Positions 9,760 through 22,170 of a stretch of 64,000 nt of DNA are shown piece after piece; the stretch's first letter is position 1; each line of letters begins with the position of its first letter. The notes under the pieces were generated by a model, which was not told the origin of the DNA, searched no databases, and was given only the letters and a program-made list of their open reading frames with translations. The stretch spans positions 310,001-374,000 of the forward strand of contig NC_082423.1 in NCBI RefSeq assembly GCF_004011695.2, read 5' to 3'. Both the position numbers and the translations under genes were made by a program. The stretch is from Ascochyta rabiei (lineage: Eukaryota > Ascomycota > Dothideomycetes > Pleosporales > Didymellaceae).

Positions 9760-12700
9760 ATGGACCCACGACACAGCAATGGACGGCGCAATAGGAGCCA
9801 GACGACGGCCGACAACGCCGACTACCAGTTCACGACGACGGTGAGCACCACGCACAGCTCGACCAGCAGCACCACGATACGCGCCGTGACGCCCGACCCG
9901 CCTGCCCAACAAGCTGGTGGTGGTGGTGGTGGTGGTGGTGGTGCTGCTGCTGCTGCTGCTGCTGCTGCTGTGTCCGTTGCGGCGCCCGTTGTGGTGCCTG
10001 CGGTGCCTGCGGTGCCTGCGGTGCCTGCGGTGCCCGTCCCCGTCCCCGTCGCTGCGCCCATGCGCGCCAACAGCAGCGATACCTACACGCGCAGCAAGGA
10101 GAGCAGCCGCCCACGCACCCGCACCCTCGAGGAAAGGAGCACGTGCGACCGTTCGCCCTCGGACCTGTACCTGACGGGTTCCCGTCACCGCATCGCCTCC
10201 GTCCACGGCAACAGCAGCCCCAGCACCAGCACCGGCACCAGCAGCGCCGCGAACGCAGCCTTCCAGAGCCTCGAAGGAGGGCTGGTCTCGAGCATTGGGC
10301 ACATCACGACCATCCCGGCGCCTTTGCACGCCGTCGCCAGCACCAGCACCCGCACCAGCACCAGCACCGGCACCGGCACCAGCAGCAATCGCCGCCAGCA
10401 ACAAGTCGTGCCCCCACTGCCTCCACCGCCCCCGCCCCCGCCGCCCTCGTCGCAGCAGCCGCAGCACTATGCCCCGTCGTCGAACCACACGCAGCCCGAG
10501 TCGTGGGTCTCGCCGGTGCCCGCGTCCGACGTGCGCAAGCTGAAGACGCTCATGCGCACGACATGCGGCAAGATGCAGGGCCTGCTGGCCTTCCGCCGCG
10601 GCGAGGCCAACGCCTGGGCCCTGTCCTACTGCTTCATCAACGAAGAGGCCGGCAGCCTGCTCTACGAGCCCAAGACGGACAACGCCCACGCCCACGCCCA
10701 CGCCCACCCCCGCACCCTGGTCCCCGACCTGCGCGGCTGCCACGTCAGGAGCGCCTACGACGGCGAGGCCTTCACCGCCTACCTGCACGTCACCGTCCAC
10801 AACGCCAAGCTCGAGGTCCACCTGCGCCCGCCGACGCAGGACGAGTTCGACTCGTGGTTTGCTGCCCTGCTGTGCTGGCAGCCCATGCGCCCCAAGGGCA
10901 TCCAGAACAGAATGGCCAAACCGCAGACCCCCGTCGTCATGGAGCGCAGGCTGGCAGACAGCAGGCGCCATTCTGAAGTCTCCCTGCTCAAGGAGTCGCC
11001 CAAGAAGGAAGCGCCCATCATCAAGGTCGGCAAGATGATCTATTGGGACACGAGCGTCACCTACAGCAACACAGGCACACCCAAGTCGGCCGCTGGGAGA
11101 CCGCAGGCTTACCGCCTCCAGAGCCACGGCTCTCGCAGGTGGAGACGCGTCTCGTGCACGCTGCGCGAGAACGGCGAGCTCAAGCTCTACTCGGACACGG
11201 ACGTCACCCTTGTGTCCACCGTCCAGCTCTCGCAGCTCTCCCGCTGCGCCGTGCAGCGCCTGGATCCCTCCGTCCTGGACAACGACTTTTGCATCGCCGT
11301 ATACCCGCAGTACACTGCATCCTCTTCCTCGATACCCCTGCTACGCCCCATCTTCCTGTCACTCGAGTCGCGAGTCTTGTACGAGGTATGGATAGTCTTG
11401 CTGCGTGCTTTCACCGTTCCGCAGCTGTATGGCCCCAAGTCGGACTCCCTCAACGACGAGGGCACCTTGTCGCCATCGTTCGAGACCCAAGACATGTTCC
11501 GCATGGAGAAGTCCCTGTTCGTCAAGGTCATCGAAGCCCGTGTCGTGCCCCCTGTCAGCCCAAAGGTGGCTCCCGGCGAGGGTGCAACGCCCATACGACC
11601 GCCTTCCTCGGCTACCACCAACCCAGGAGGATACCTCATCGAAGTACTGCTGGATGGAGAAACACGCGCCCGCACTTCCGTCAAGAACGAAGGCAACACT
11701 CCGTTTTGGAGAGAAGAGTTCGAGTTCTTGGATCTACCAGCCCTGCACACGGCCTCACTGTTGCTGAAAAAACGACCGCCAAGCTACAACCGCAATGAGA
11801 AGAGCTCGTACGAGAATCCAACCGGTTCCGATGCATACGCGTCGGAAGGTGGTTACGCTGGCATCTCGTTTGATCAGACGCTAGGCAAGACCGACATCTA
11901 CCTTGACGACCTCGGTCCAAACCAGGAGCTGGAGAAGTGGTGGCCGCTGGTAAATATGTATGGCAACAGTGTTGGCGAAGTGCTCGTCCGAGTCAGCAGC
12001 GAAGAGTGTGCGATTCTGATGGCCCGCGATTACTACCCATTGTCCGAGCTACTGCACCGCTTCTCGAACAGCCTGACGCTGCAGATCGCCCACATGGTGC
12101 CCAATGAGCTCAGAAAGCTGTCTGAATATCTATTGAACATCTTCCAGGTTTCAGGCGCAGCTGCAGATTGGTTGTGCGCACTTGTCGAGGAAGAAATCGA
12201 TGGAACGCTAAAGGACTCACCCGCCAGCAGGCTCCGTTTCAGCAAGAGACTTGGATCAAGTGAGTCGAACGAGTCGTCTCTTGGCACCTTTGGCTCTGCA
12301 AGCGACCGAGAGCTGTTTGTCCGAGACATGGGTGTCAACGCCAAGCTGGAAGCGAATCTGCTGTTCCGCGGCAACACTCTCCTGACCAAGTCATTGGACC
12401 TTCACATGAAGAGGCTGGGCAAGGAGTACCTTGAAGAGACACTCTGCGACAAGCTTCGGGAGATCAACGACAAGGATCCGGATTGCGAAGTCGATCCGAA
12501 CAAAGTCTCGTCTCAGCACGAGCTGGACCGCAATTGGAGGCGCCTCATCAACTGCACGGAAGAGGTCTGGCGAGCGATTTACAACTCCGTGTCAAGGTGC
12601 CCGCAAGAGCTGAGGGTGATTTTCAGGCACATCAAAGCTTGTGCTGAGGATCGCTACGGCGACTTTCTTCGCACGGTCAAGTACAGCAGTGTATCTGGTT

Positions 12701-14205
12701 TCTTGTTTCTTCGCTTCTTCGTTCCCGCCGTGCTGAACCCGAAGCTGTTTGGCTTGCTAAAAGGTCTGTCAATGTCGTTCCTCTATGCCACCACGTATTA
12801 ACGTTTCGCAGATCACCCCAAGACAAAAGCGCGAAGGACCTTCACGCTCATTGCAAAGTCTCTACAAGGACTGGCCAATATGTCTTCCTTTGGCACAAAA
12901 GAAGCATGGATGGAACCGATGAACGCTTTCCTTACTTCTCACCGTCTGGAATTCAAAAAACACCTTGACGACATCTGCTCGATATCGACAGCAAACTCGC
13001 CAGCACCACCAATTCCGCCTTCGTACAGTACGCCCATTGCCATTCTGCATCGCCTTCCTCCCACGTTCAAGGAGGGTTTCCCATCCCTCCCATATCTGAT
13101 AGATCATTCGCGCAACTTTGCAATGCTGATCAATCTTTGGCTCGAGAACACTACCAAGACGGCACACGAGATTCAAGCAGGCGATGGTGATCTACTTCGC
13201 TTTCACAACATCTGTGTATCACTTAGCGAGCGCACGAAAGACTGTCTGAACCGCGCGGAACCCGCTGAGCGCCCTTCTTCATCGCTGAGCGTTAAATGGG
13301 AGGAGCTAATCGAACAACTACAAGGCGTGAATCTTGATTCTGGACGGGGGGCAATGACCAGGAGCCGAGGAGCAATCAAGGAAGAAGAATTGGATGATGT
13401 ACCGACGTCGCCAGGCGCTGCAAACGGGGACGACTACTCGTCGTCATCAGCCGCGACCACGCCAATAACCATGAAGCCACCGACCAAAACAAGGCATCAA
13501 CAGAGACCGAGCATATCGGCATCTCAAAGCTCGCTCAAGAGCAATAACTCTCAACAGATTTCGTACATTAACCCTTTCGCCATTCGCGGCGGGCACGCGC
13601 CATCAGGAAACGAGTCCATGACCACTTCACAATCCGCATCGGCCTCGGCAAGTGCATCAGCATCAGCTGGCGAGGAAACACCACCGGGCTCCAGCGATGG
13701 TCTACATATGGCTCCTGCACCATCCTATCCTCAAACACACACCAACCCTTCCAACTCTACTGGCTCGTTTCAACGCAGCAACCCCGCTGCACCCATCAAT
13801 ACCTCCCGTCCTGAACTCATGTCACCCGATTCGCAAACTCGCACCGTCCGCCTCAACACCGAAGGCAATCCAATAGAGACGTCTGAAAACGGTTTCATGC
13901 ACGAAGAGGAGTACACCACCGCTCTGCCAGCCTTCTCCACACAAGCGCCTAAAGAATTGAAGGAGAAGGAGCGAAAAGAGCGTGGTTTGCGTGGCGTGTT
14001 ACCATTTCAACGGAAGAAGAAGAAGGACAAGGACAAAGATCGTGACAGCCACAAAGGCGACAAGAACAAAAATATGGAAAAGGAGAAAGATAAGGGTATG
14101 CTTGATCTACTTGAGAAGGAGCGTCGCGGAGACTACTCCATAGGCAGTATGAGAGGCAGGTCAGAGAAAGACAAGAAGAGGGAGGAACGGGACGAAGAGT
14201 TCTGA
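9760..14205 (+). CDS. Ras GTPase-activating protein with PH-like and C2 domains (BUD2-like)
   Basis: Two exons (9760-12763 and 12812-14205) are split by a 48-nt intron (donor GTCTGT, acceptor CGCAG) and give 1465 residues. The N-terminus (1-250) is disordered, with Gly9-Ala9, VPA repeats and Ser/Thr and Pro runs. PH-like folds lie at about 256-370 and 449-557, and a C2 domain at about 581-730. The RasGAP domain (about 756-1055) has the arginine finger in NLLFRGNTLLTKS (Arg870) and the conserved block FLFLRFFVPAVLNPKLFG split from DHPKTKARR by the intron. The C-terminal tail is disordered, with an (SA)n run near residue 1277 and a very Lys/Glu-rich end (about 1380-1465). The PH-C2-RasGAP order matches fungal Bud2-like proteins, which turn off Rsr1/Ras-type GTPases in polarity; which GTPase it serves here is inference. 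Starts downstream of the Gly/Ala run are possible. Confidence 0.9.
9916..9969 (+). repeat. In-frame trinucleotide repeats (GGT)9(GCT)9
   Basis: Nine GGT codons (Gly53-61) are directly followed by nine GCT codons (Ala62-70). The runs of identical codons point to recent slippage and a length-variable locus. A GTGCCTGCG array (VPA units) follows at about 9995-10034. Confidence 0.95.
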
Positions 14206-15717
14206 CTACATGGTTGGTTCACGGGAGAAAGGCCGAAGCAGGGAGACAAGCAAGAAGTCAAGAGGCGGAAGAGCGAAGGAGAGCTACTGAGCAGTACTGC
14301 AAAGGGTACTTGAGCGATGACTCCACAGCACCAAGGCGCACTTCTTGTACATGCACACACAAACACACACAATATACTATACGACACAGGTTTAGACGGC
14401 GGTCATCTGCTACAAGGAGCACACGATTGGCGGCGTCAAGTGCCCCACGTAAAAGCATACGGCATGGACTCGTGTACCATTGTGTGTATCATATTGGTCG
14501 TGCTAGGGTGGAGTGGTTGTCTGGATACCATGATTGTTTTGTTGCTTTTGTTTTAGACTTTGCCGCGCAACGGCTGGTGAGGGTTTGTTGCATTTCGCCG
14601 CGGGTTTTGAGCGGCGGTCCCGAGACGTAGCGCAGCATAGCATAGCCTATCTTATGATTATCCTATCAGCCGCTCGAGCCTGGCGAGCGCGTGAGATACC
14701 CCGTGCTTGTCCGTATCCATGAGCAACTGCTTCTTTGAGCTTGTTGTATTTATACCAGAAGCGTTGGCTTGATGCTTGGTTAAAGTCGACACTCTGCCCC
14801 TTGGCTCCAACGTCTTGTGTGTCCTCAACTCGGCATCTCCGGGACGAACATAGCATAGCACTTTGCCATGGATGCTGCGACATCATGGCCAAGATCTCGA
14901 GGCTTGCCGATGGGAATTGGTTTGAGACGATGGATTTCTGATATTGAGAACTCTGGCCGTTCATCGCAGCTAACGATACCTCGGAGTCTTTGAGACGTAA
15001 ATATGCCAGGTATCGTCCCCGAGCTGAGTGCAAGCCGTCACGTTCGTCCTTGTGATGTGACTTGACAACGGACCGCTCAAGGGCAGAAGACATGGGCTCT
15101 GCTACAAGACTACACAGGATCGAAAGAAATCATCAGGCATCCTACGCTGTGGGCTATTTGGTGTGTTCGTTCCTCCTTAGAAACACAGGGCGTTGGTAAT
15201 ACAGGCTGGGGGTTTGGGTCCGAGTAGACTGCAGGTTAACTTGATGGGAAGAGGTTTGGACGCAGAACGAGTGGGCCGAGACAAGACTCGCATTCCTACC
15301 AAAGTGGATTGGACGGTGCAATGTCTCGGGCCCTATTACTGCTTCAGCCTCATAGCTGGGATGTAGGATTTTGGGCCACCACGGTGCTGCGGGACTTGGT
15401 GATCACGACCTGCGTTTCGTTGTTGTTTGGTACCCTGCTCGCGCTGATTGCTTTTCTGGGCTCTGTTTGACAGAGCGTTGGTAGTTAGAGATATGAATAG
15501 TAGCTTTAAAGCCCTCAGCTTTTGTTTCTAGATCATGATTACCAAGATTCCAAGCCAAGCTCAGTATCAGTGTAGGTGTCTGTAGTGGTGTAACGGGTCC
15601 TTCGTTCAAGAACGAGCAAGCTTGGTTGTCGGTACATTATAAATCAGATAATGTTTCACGCAAGGCACAAGATATGACGTCCCCACAATCTTTCGCTAGT
15701 CCGCTGTACGTGCCATC
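14206..15717 (+). other. Intergenic between RasGAP and MFS gene
   Basis: These 1.5 kb of ordinary-composition DNA separate two genes that converge. A minus-strand frame at 14647-15093 (148 codons) shows no family signature and I do not call it. No tRNA, repeat or transposon was recognised. Confidence 0.5.
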
Positions 15718-17364
15718 CTACAATGTGTACCTGAAAAACGGACTCTTGTCTCCCAGCATCAGCAGGTCTTCGTCGGTGTATCTGGCTCTGATCGCCTCCT
15801 CGCCATGCTCTTGGATGAGCTGGTCCCTCTTCATGTTCTCTTTGCCGTACGCCCAGCGCAAGACGAATGTCATAGCAACTGCTGCGATGCACATGGCCAA
15901 GCTCGCCGCAAACCCTGTGGTGTACTTGGGCTTCTCTCGTGCAAGGTAGATGTTACTTCCCATGATACCACCCATGTTTCCTACCGAAATAAGCAGCGCC
16001 ATTCCGACTGCGCGCTTTGAACTAGGAGCCAGCGAATTGGCAACCCACGAAACAAGGCAAGTGAAGGGGCAGTACAAGCCAGCAGCAACTGGGAAAAGGA
16101 AACCATATGTGACACCGGGGTATGCCGGGTGTGGGATTGCTAGTTGCGCGATGAACCCAACGATCGCAATGCAGTAGCCGCCGATGATCCATGGTGAGCG
16201 CATTTGGGTCAGATCCGAACCCCAGGCCCATATGACAGTGACAATGGCCGCGAAAACATATATAGGGATCGTAAGCAGCTGCGCGTTTGCACTGGAGTAG
16301 CCAAGGCCGTTGATGACAGTAGGGACTGTGGCGGTGAAACTGGTCATGTCAGTCAAAGTCACCGCATTCGCCCGAAAACATGGTACATACCCGTAAACAC
16401 CAACAGTGTTGCCCCAGAAGATCACGACAGCCGCCCAGACCTTCCAGTCGGAAAGACCCGCAATAACATGCTGCTTGCCCATTTTATCATTGTTCGTAGC
16501 TTTTCCTTGCCCACTACCAGAATCATCTTGAAGTCGGCGAATCAGCAGATCCCTCTCTGGCTGGGTTAGGAAGCTCGCCGTCTCAGGACTGTTGGGCAAG
16601 ATCTTCCAGATGATCAGAGCAAGAGCGACTGGGATGAGTCCCTCGATCAGGAAAATCCACTGCCAGCCCGCCAGACCAGATCGTCCATCTAGTTTCTCGA
16701 TACCATAGGCGAGCAGGCCAGAGAAAGCGCCAGCTAGTGATGCAGCGACATAGAACACCGCCATGCGTCGCTGCAGCTCAAATCGCCGGTACCACAATGT
16801 AAGAAGAAACGTTGCAGCAGGAAAGAAGCCTGACTCGGTCACACCAAGAAAAAAGCGGCCGGCAAGCAGTCCGCCATAACTCGAAACGAGACCCATGAGT
16901 GTCATGACGAGACCCCACGAAAACATCAGGATCGCCATCCAGTGAGACGGCTTCATGATCTTGAGGATAATGTTGGACGGAATTTCGAGCAGCGTGTACG
17001 GTACGAAGAACAGGGTGACGGCGGTGTTGTATTGCAGACCTCGCATGTTCAGGTCGCCTTCCATGCCCGCAATTTTGGCGTTGCCGACTGTGACGAGTCA
17101 GTATGTGTAGAAATGCCAGAACTTGAACTGAAGATGCCTACTGTTCGATCTGTCGATGAAGGCGACAAGATAGAGCAATGAGAGCATTGGAACGAGCCGG
17201 TAGTCAACCTTGCGTAACACACGGTTTGCTTCCGCTTCGTCAAGCTCAACGTGTTGCGCTTCCAGCTCGCCCGAGGAAGTCGAGGCCTTCTCTGCATGGA
17301 TGTTCTCGGTGCGCAGCTCTTTGTGAATAGAAGCATCGTGCTTCTCATTCACATGCGACGTCAT
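15718..17364 (-). CDS. MFS transporter, anion:cation symporter (ACS, Dal5/Tna1-like) family
   Basis: Three exons on the minus strand (17364-17142, 17087-16391, 16339-15718) give 513 residues. Introns are 54 nt (joining FIDRSN to IGNAKIAGM) and 51 nt (joining VGVYG to FTATVP); the second is a multiple of three with no stop, so it is easily missed. The start ATG 17364 follows ACAAAA; an upstream in-frame extension to 17460 looks like leader. A polar N-terminus of about 60 residues precedes 12 predicted membrane segments. ACS features include GRFFLGVTESGFFPAATF, then LWYRR, and the loop after TM6 with LPNSPETASFLT. Relatives import small organic anions such as allantoate, nicotinate, pantothenate or tartrate; the substrate here is not predictable. 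It lies at the plasma membrane by family knowledge. Confidence 0.9.
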
Positions 17365-18231
17365 TTTTGTCTGTTTGCTTTGCGAACGATGGAGAAGAGA
17401 TAACCAGAGGCCAGCGACCTCATTCTTAAAGCACCTTCGGTTTCCGAACTGCACAAGCACGGCTTACCACGTCCGGCATATTCAGCTCTACCTTACTTCT
17501 CAACATGGCTGGCAGCAACGAGTAAGGAATTGTAGTGAGTGGGTCCTTGCACGATCATCTGACGGTACCAAGCGCTTTGGCGTGCGGAGTGCGGGGTAAA
17601 TGTGGACAAGATTCGCGTGCAGATCGGCATGACGTCTGTTTCACTGGCTGTCTGAATTGGTGGGCGTTGTGCTCTGGTGGGTTCCGACAGAGTTCAATTA
17701 CCGACGAAACGCCTACAAGGGGCAAGCCATGCGAGCGTAACGGAGACGGCGAGACGGTGCCAAAGTCGCTGGCGGAGCGAGCTGCTTGGCTCATTACTGA
17801 AGCGCATCTATAGGAACACCGGCATGCACCGCCGTCACCAATACATTGTTTTTTATCGCGGGATCACTAACAGTGCACCATTTATTCGCGAGGCAGGACC
17901 AGGAGTTGTGTTCACGGTGTTGTCGTGGTCATGCAGATGGTTATCGTGCGCGGTGGGTCAGCAGCAACGATTGGCACGACCGCAAGAACCACGCGGGAGC
18001 ATGGATTGAGCTACGAAGACGAACAAGCTTATGTGAATAAGTGACCACTGGTCAGGCATTGGGTATTAATTTTGCTATGAAATTACAGTTCGTTGCTTCT
18101 CATGAGAGAAGCACAACATGAAGTCATTATGTGAACGAGCGATCTCAGAACCTACACTAGTCCTAGATGGGATATCAAGTCACACCGTTTGCAGCAATTG
18201 CCGGTGTGGAGCAGAAAACGGGCGCAGATGC
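17365..18231 (-). other. Intergenic: MFS promoter and PTR2 3' flank
   Basis: The left part should hold the MFS promoter and the right part the 3' end of the peptide transporter. Short frames have no recognisable signature. No repeats or RNA genes were seen. Confidence 0.5.
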
Positions 18232-20201
18232 TTAGTAGCTTTGAGCCTTTTTCTCATCCTCAACGGGCGCGACGCTCAAACGTCTCTCGATGTCTTGTGC
18301 CTGAGCCGCGGTTCCAAGATGTCCGGTGGGCAGCATGTTGAGTTGGTCTTCTTCCTTGTCCATCTTGCGGTACGCGATCCAGAAAAGAACACCAGTGACG
18401 AAAGAGATGATGGCCACAGCACCGTAGTTCCATACGACGAGAGGATCGAGCGTCAACGGGGTGAAAGCCTGAGCCAGGGCGGCGGAAAAGGCAGTGGTGA
18501 AGAGCTGGACGGCCATGACAAGAGACCTCATGTTCTTGGGTGCCTTGGTGAAAGCGTACTCGAGTGTTGTTACAGAGGCGAAGATCTCAGAAATAGCGAT
18601 GAGGATGTAGACGCCAATGACAGCCCATACGTTGATGGGCGATTTGTAGTTCTCTTGGCTTGGGTCATCGTAGTATCCGGATGTCTTGTAGACGTAGTAC
18701 TGGAGAACGGAGGCCCACACCATGGAGAACGAGGCGATGATGAAACCAGCGCAAATCTTCTTGAGAGGTGTGAACCTGATGCCCCTCTTGCGAAGGAACG
18801 GGTAGACAACAGTGTCCATGACTAGTGGAAACGTTAGTGCTAGTAATTGCGCATCCGTGAGAATCAGACTTACTTGGCACAATGATGATAATAGCGATCG
18901 GATCGAAATTCGACAGGAGATCGTTAGGAATGCCGTGCAGAGACATGGTGGAACACATCTGGGTCAAGTTGGAGTCCATCTGCCTGTAAGCGAGCCAGAA
19001 GATGGGAACCCAGAAGAAGACACCGCAAGCACGGAAACCACGGGCAACTTCGTCGACCCATGCATCGTCGAAGTTGTACCACGATGGCTTGTTGGCACCG
19101 AGAGCAGAAGGCCTGATAGATTCCCACATCTTGCCATCGTTCCAGTTCTTGAAGTTCCTCGTGCCGATAGCCTTGGCCAGGAGCTTGAAGGCAGGGCCCA
19201 TAACGCTGCCACTCGGGGGGCGCAAGACGTAGTGCTTCTTGCAGACAATCAGGACTGGCAGGGCAAGCAGGAAGAAGACAGTGGGGATCAGGTACGATAG
19301 GTAGAATCCGACGTAGCGTTCGGCGTACACCATGCCGAGCTGACCAGCCAGGGCACCGATGTTGATGAACAGGTAGAAATAATTGTAGACACGGGTGACA
19401 GTAATGGCGGGGTCGATGATGACGCGCTCGCCTTTTCTCTCGACAACCTGCAGTCTGTCCGTCTCGAGCTGTTCCACGATGAGGGGCGAGATGTTAGGTT
19501 TGAATGTGCCCGTTCCGAGTCCCATTACGAGCAACCCGATGATGAAGCAAGCAAGCGCACCCTTTTCGTTGTCGAGAACCGCAGGGATTGCAGAGACGAC
19601 GAGAATAATGTGTCCGATTTCAGCGACGATGACCGAGTAAAGGATAGTCTTGTAGCGCCCAAGGTATGTGTCGGCGATCCAAGCTCCAAGAAGGGGACAG
19701 CAGTAGACCCAGAAAGCATTGAATGTGGTCAGGGAGAAAGCAATCTGCTTACCCATGCCAAGCGCACCAGGTTGAGCATCAGCATTGTGAGGGTCCACCG
19801 CCATTCCAGTTGGAGTCAGCCTAGGCTTGGCGATGAAGTTGGAGTAGACCTGAACACATCCATAGTAGGACATGCGCTCGACGAGTTCGACAAAGGCGAT
19901 GGTGTAGATCTTCCAGGGGATGGCGGCACCGACGCGAGGAAGCGTCTCAAGCTCCTCCTCGGTGGGAATATCATCGTTTTCACTCAGATAGCTCTCCTGG
20001 AGAGTGGCCTTGCCCTCGGAAAACAGGAACGGAGGGGGTGCGTCAGTGTGAAGCTTGGGATCCTTGCGCTGTGGATCACCAGAGGCGTCGAGAAGAGCCG
20101 GGTCCAAGCCCACGGCTTGCTGCAAGTGTGTGAGGACAAGCACGTGGCGGCGGATAAGGCACTGCGTGACTTACAACTACATCGTTGTCACCCATAGGCA
20201 T
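18232..20201 (-). CDS. PTR2: Proton-coupled oligopeptide transporter (POT/PTR2 family)
   Basis: Three exons on the minus strand (20201-20175, 20119-18874, 18821-18232) give 620 residues, a normal length for fungal PTR2. The first exon is only nine codons (MPMGDNDVV) and its 55-nt intron has a perfect GTAAGT donor; a second ATG lies two codons further on. The second intron is 52 nt. Diagnostic sites are the ExxER-type motif in VELVERMSYYG, the PTR2 signatures GAWIADTYLGRYKTI and YLFINIGALAGQ, FKPNISPL, and a late VYPFLRKRG loop. Twelve membrane segments are expected. The protein should import di- and tripeptides with protons at the plasma membrane. The neighbouring ACS transporter on the same strand may be a coincidence. 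Confidence 0.95.
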
Positions 20202-22170
20202 GGTGATGGTCGTGCTACTGGGTAGACTTGGTAGGTTGGGGTGGTGTAGAGGAGCGACAACGAAAGAAACACGTCTGGGGGGAACCCGGATTTATGGGTA
20301 TTGGAAGCAAAAGCACGCAAAGCGTAGTCGCAGTGTCGTGTGCCCGGACTGGCCGCCTGAGGCTGGCGGATCAGGAAGGAGGTCGTAATAGCAACAGATA
20401 AACGCCGTAACCTAGCTTTGATGCGGCAGGTCTACGTTGTTAATCGCCTTGCCACCGCCATTCATTTTCCCCAATCTACCCATGCGCGTGCGCGATAGCT
20501 GGTGCAACCTCGTCGGTGCGCGCCAATCATCGCCCAGAGGCGACGTCGCGCACAAGCCTCGGTAAGATATGCTAAGGATGCCGACAAGACAGCCTTAGCA
20601 GCGGACGATGAGGTCTTGGAAAGCTTTGCACCGCCAAGAGGGTACGGTGGTGGATGTCGAGGTTGCGCGCAGCTCTCCAAGCTCTTCTCCCACCTGCAAC
20701 CCATTGTGCACTCCATTCCAGCGACGAAGACCGACTGCAAACGGGCATCAACGCCCACCGCCATCACTGTGTCACAACCCTGAAGGATGCGCAACAGTCC
20801 TCTTGGCGTTATTACGCTCCGCCCGTGTTCCCTTGCTCCTTCCTATTGCGGGGCGCGTGGCGCCTGGCTAGAAGCTTACTCGGAGCTGCTAACCAGATCG
20901 GGCTAAGCGCTGGAACACACTTCTTCCATGTGGATTTGGCCATCGCCAAAGCGTGCACACCCCGCTCTCGCTGGTCAACACCATGTTTCGTCGTCTATCG
21001 GTACGGCCTGGCACGACTGCTACTAATTCCGAAGGATGGAACGTCTCTTTGGTAGCATCGTTGGTCGCGCAGGATGCATACGAGCCACTGGTACCGGCGT
21101 CATCTTCCATTACGTTTCTACGATAAGTCCTGCGCCTGTCTCAGTCGTGGAGAGGGCGACCAGCATGCAGCACCCGTCCCAGATACTCGGGATCTTTGCG
21201 CGTTGCATGCAGCAAAGCGCTTATGAGCGGTTGACCAGCGCGCCACTATCTTCGAGGGTACGGGCCAAGTGCTCGTGCTTCGTCGTTTTCGGATGCCAAC
21301 ACGTTGAGGGCGCGGGCGGAAGTCGTGATATCGTTCGATTTGACTTCCTCTGGTCATGATTGGACGCACAAGGACCAGGACGTGGGTTACCTGGCCACAT
21401 GCTCGGTTCGCCCGATCCGGAGGCGTAGCACAAGCTTCAAAAGCAATTGGGCATACGCGCTTGTGTTAGTCTGGGTGAGTGGCTTGCACAGGCACACGTC
21501 CACCGCCAGCCGCGTTGTTACACTTGTGTCGCTGATCCTGTCAGTCCGAAAGCCCTCGGAACATGCTGACTGCCGTCGCTGTTATCAGTAAGCTAGGGTG
21601 ATGCACTCTCCTCTCTTGGTATCAATCAGGCATGCCACTGCATGGCCGCCCTCGGTAGGTGCTAATCAATTGCTGAACCCCTTTGAACTTTTTACTTGAA
21701 TAGCAGCCTGCGATGCTGATTCTCCTATCGCTCGATCAAATTAAGACCTCACTGTGCTCTTGTTTACAAGATCGTCCTGCAGTTGCCTTCCGGCAGGGCA
21801 CCTTAACTTTCGCCTAGTCGAACGGCAATCGATTCGTTGCGGCACAACCTTCCTAGAAGGATTGTTGAGACTTGGATCTGATTTAGACTTGTTTCGCTCA
21901 GAGAATTGCACGATATTGACCCGTGCTATCAATACCGCCACCACGTCTTGAATTTTTTTTTACGGTCCTTAACTTGGCGGGCTAATCGCAATCCGCATCT
22001 CGCACCTCTTTCTCATCTTCATCCCTGCCGCCGCGAGAAAAAGCCACAACGCGCGACACGCCTTACGACCACGCCAATAGGATCAAAGGTTGAATCTACA
22101 AGCCGCAAAGAATGCCAATACAAAAGATCTGATCGGTTTGGCCTGATCGAGTATGGTCCTATGCCTTTGC
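20202..22170 (+). other. Gene-poor region between PTR2 and the OYE pseudogene
   Basis: The left end should hold the PTR2 promoter. Frames at 20462-21110 on both strands overlap each other and carry no family signature. The DNA is not RIP-damaged: TCA, CCA, TGA and TGG are common. I see no transposon, RNA gene or tandem array. Confidence 0.5.

Noticed and set aside
9535..11127. 530-codon frame antisense to the RasGAP gene
   Set aside because: It mirrors GC-rich, low-complexity RasGAP codons (Gly/Ala/Arg/His runs) and has no recognisable domain, while the plus strand has a complete domain set.
14647..15093. 148-codon minus-strand frame between RasGAP and the MFS gene
   Set aside because: No domain, membrane segment or recognisable motif; a chance frame is as likely as a gene.
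20462..21110. Overlapping frames of 70-130 codons on both strands right of PTR2
   Set aside because: They overlap in several frames, none has family features, and no splice model improves them.
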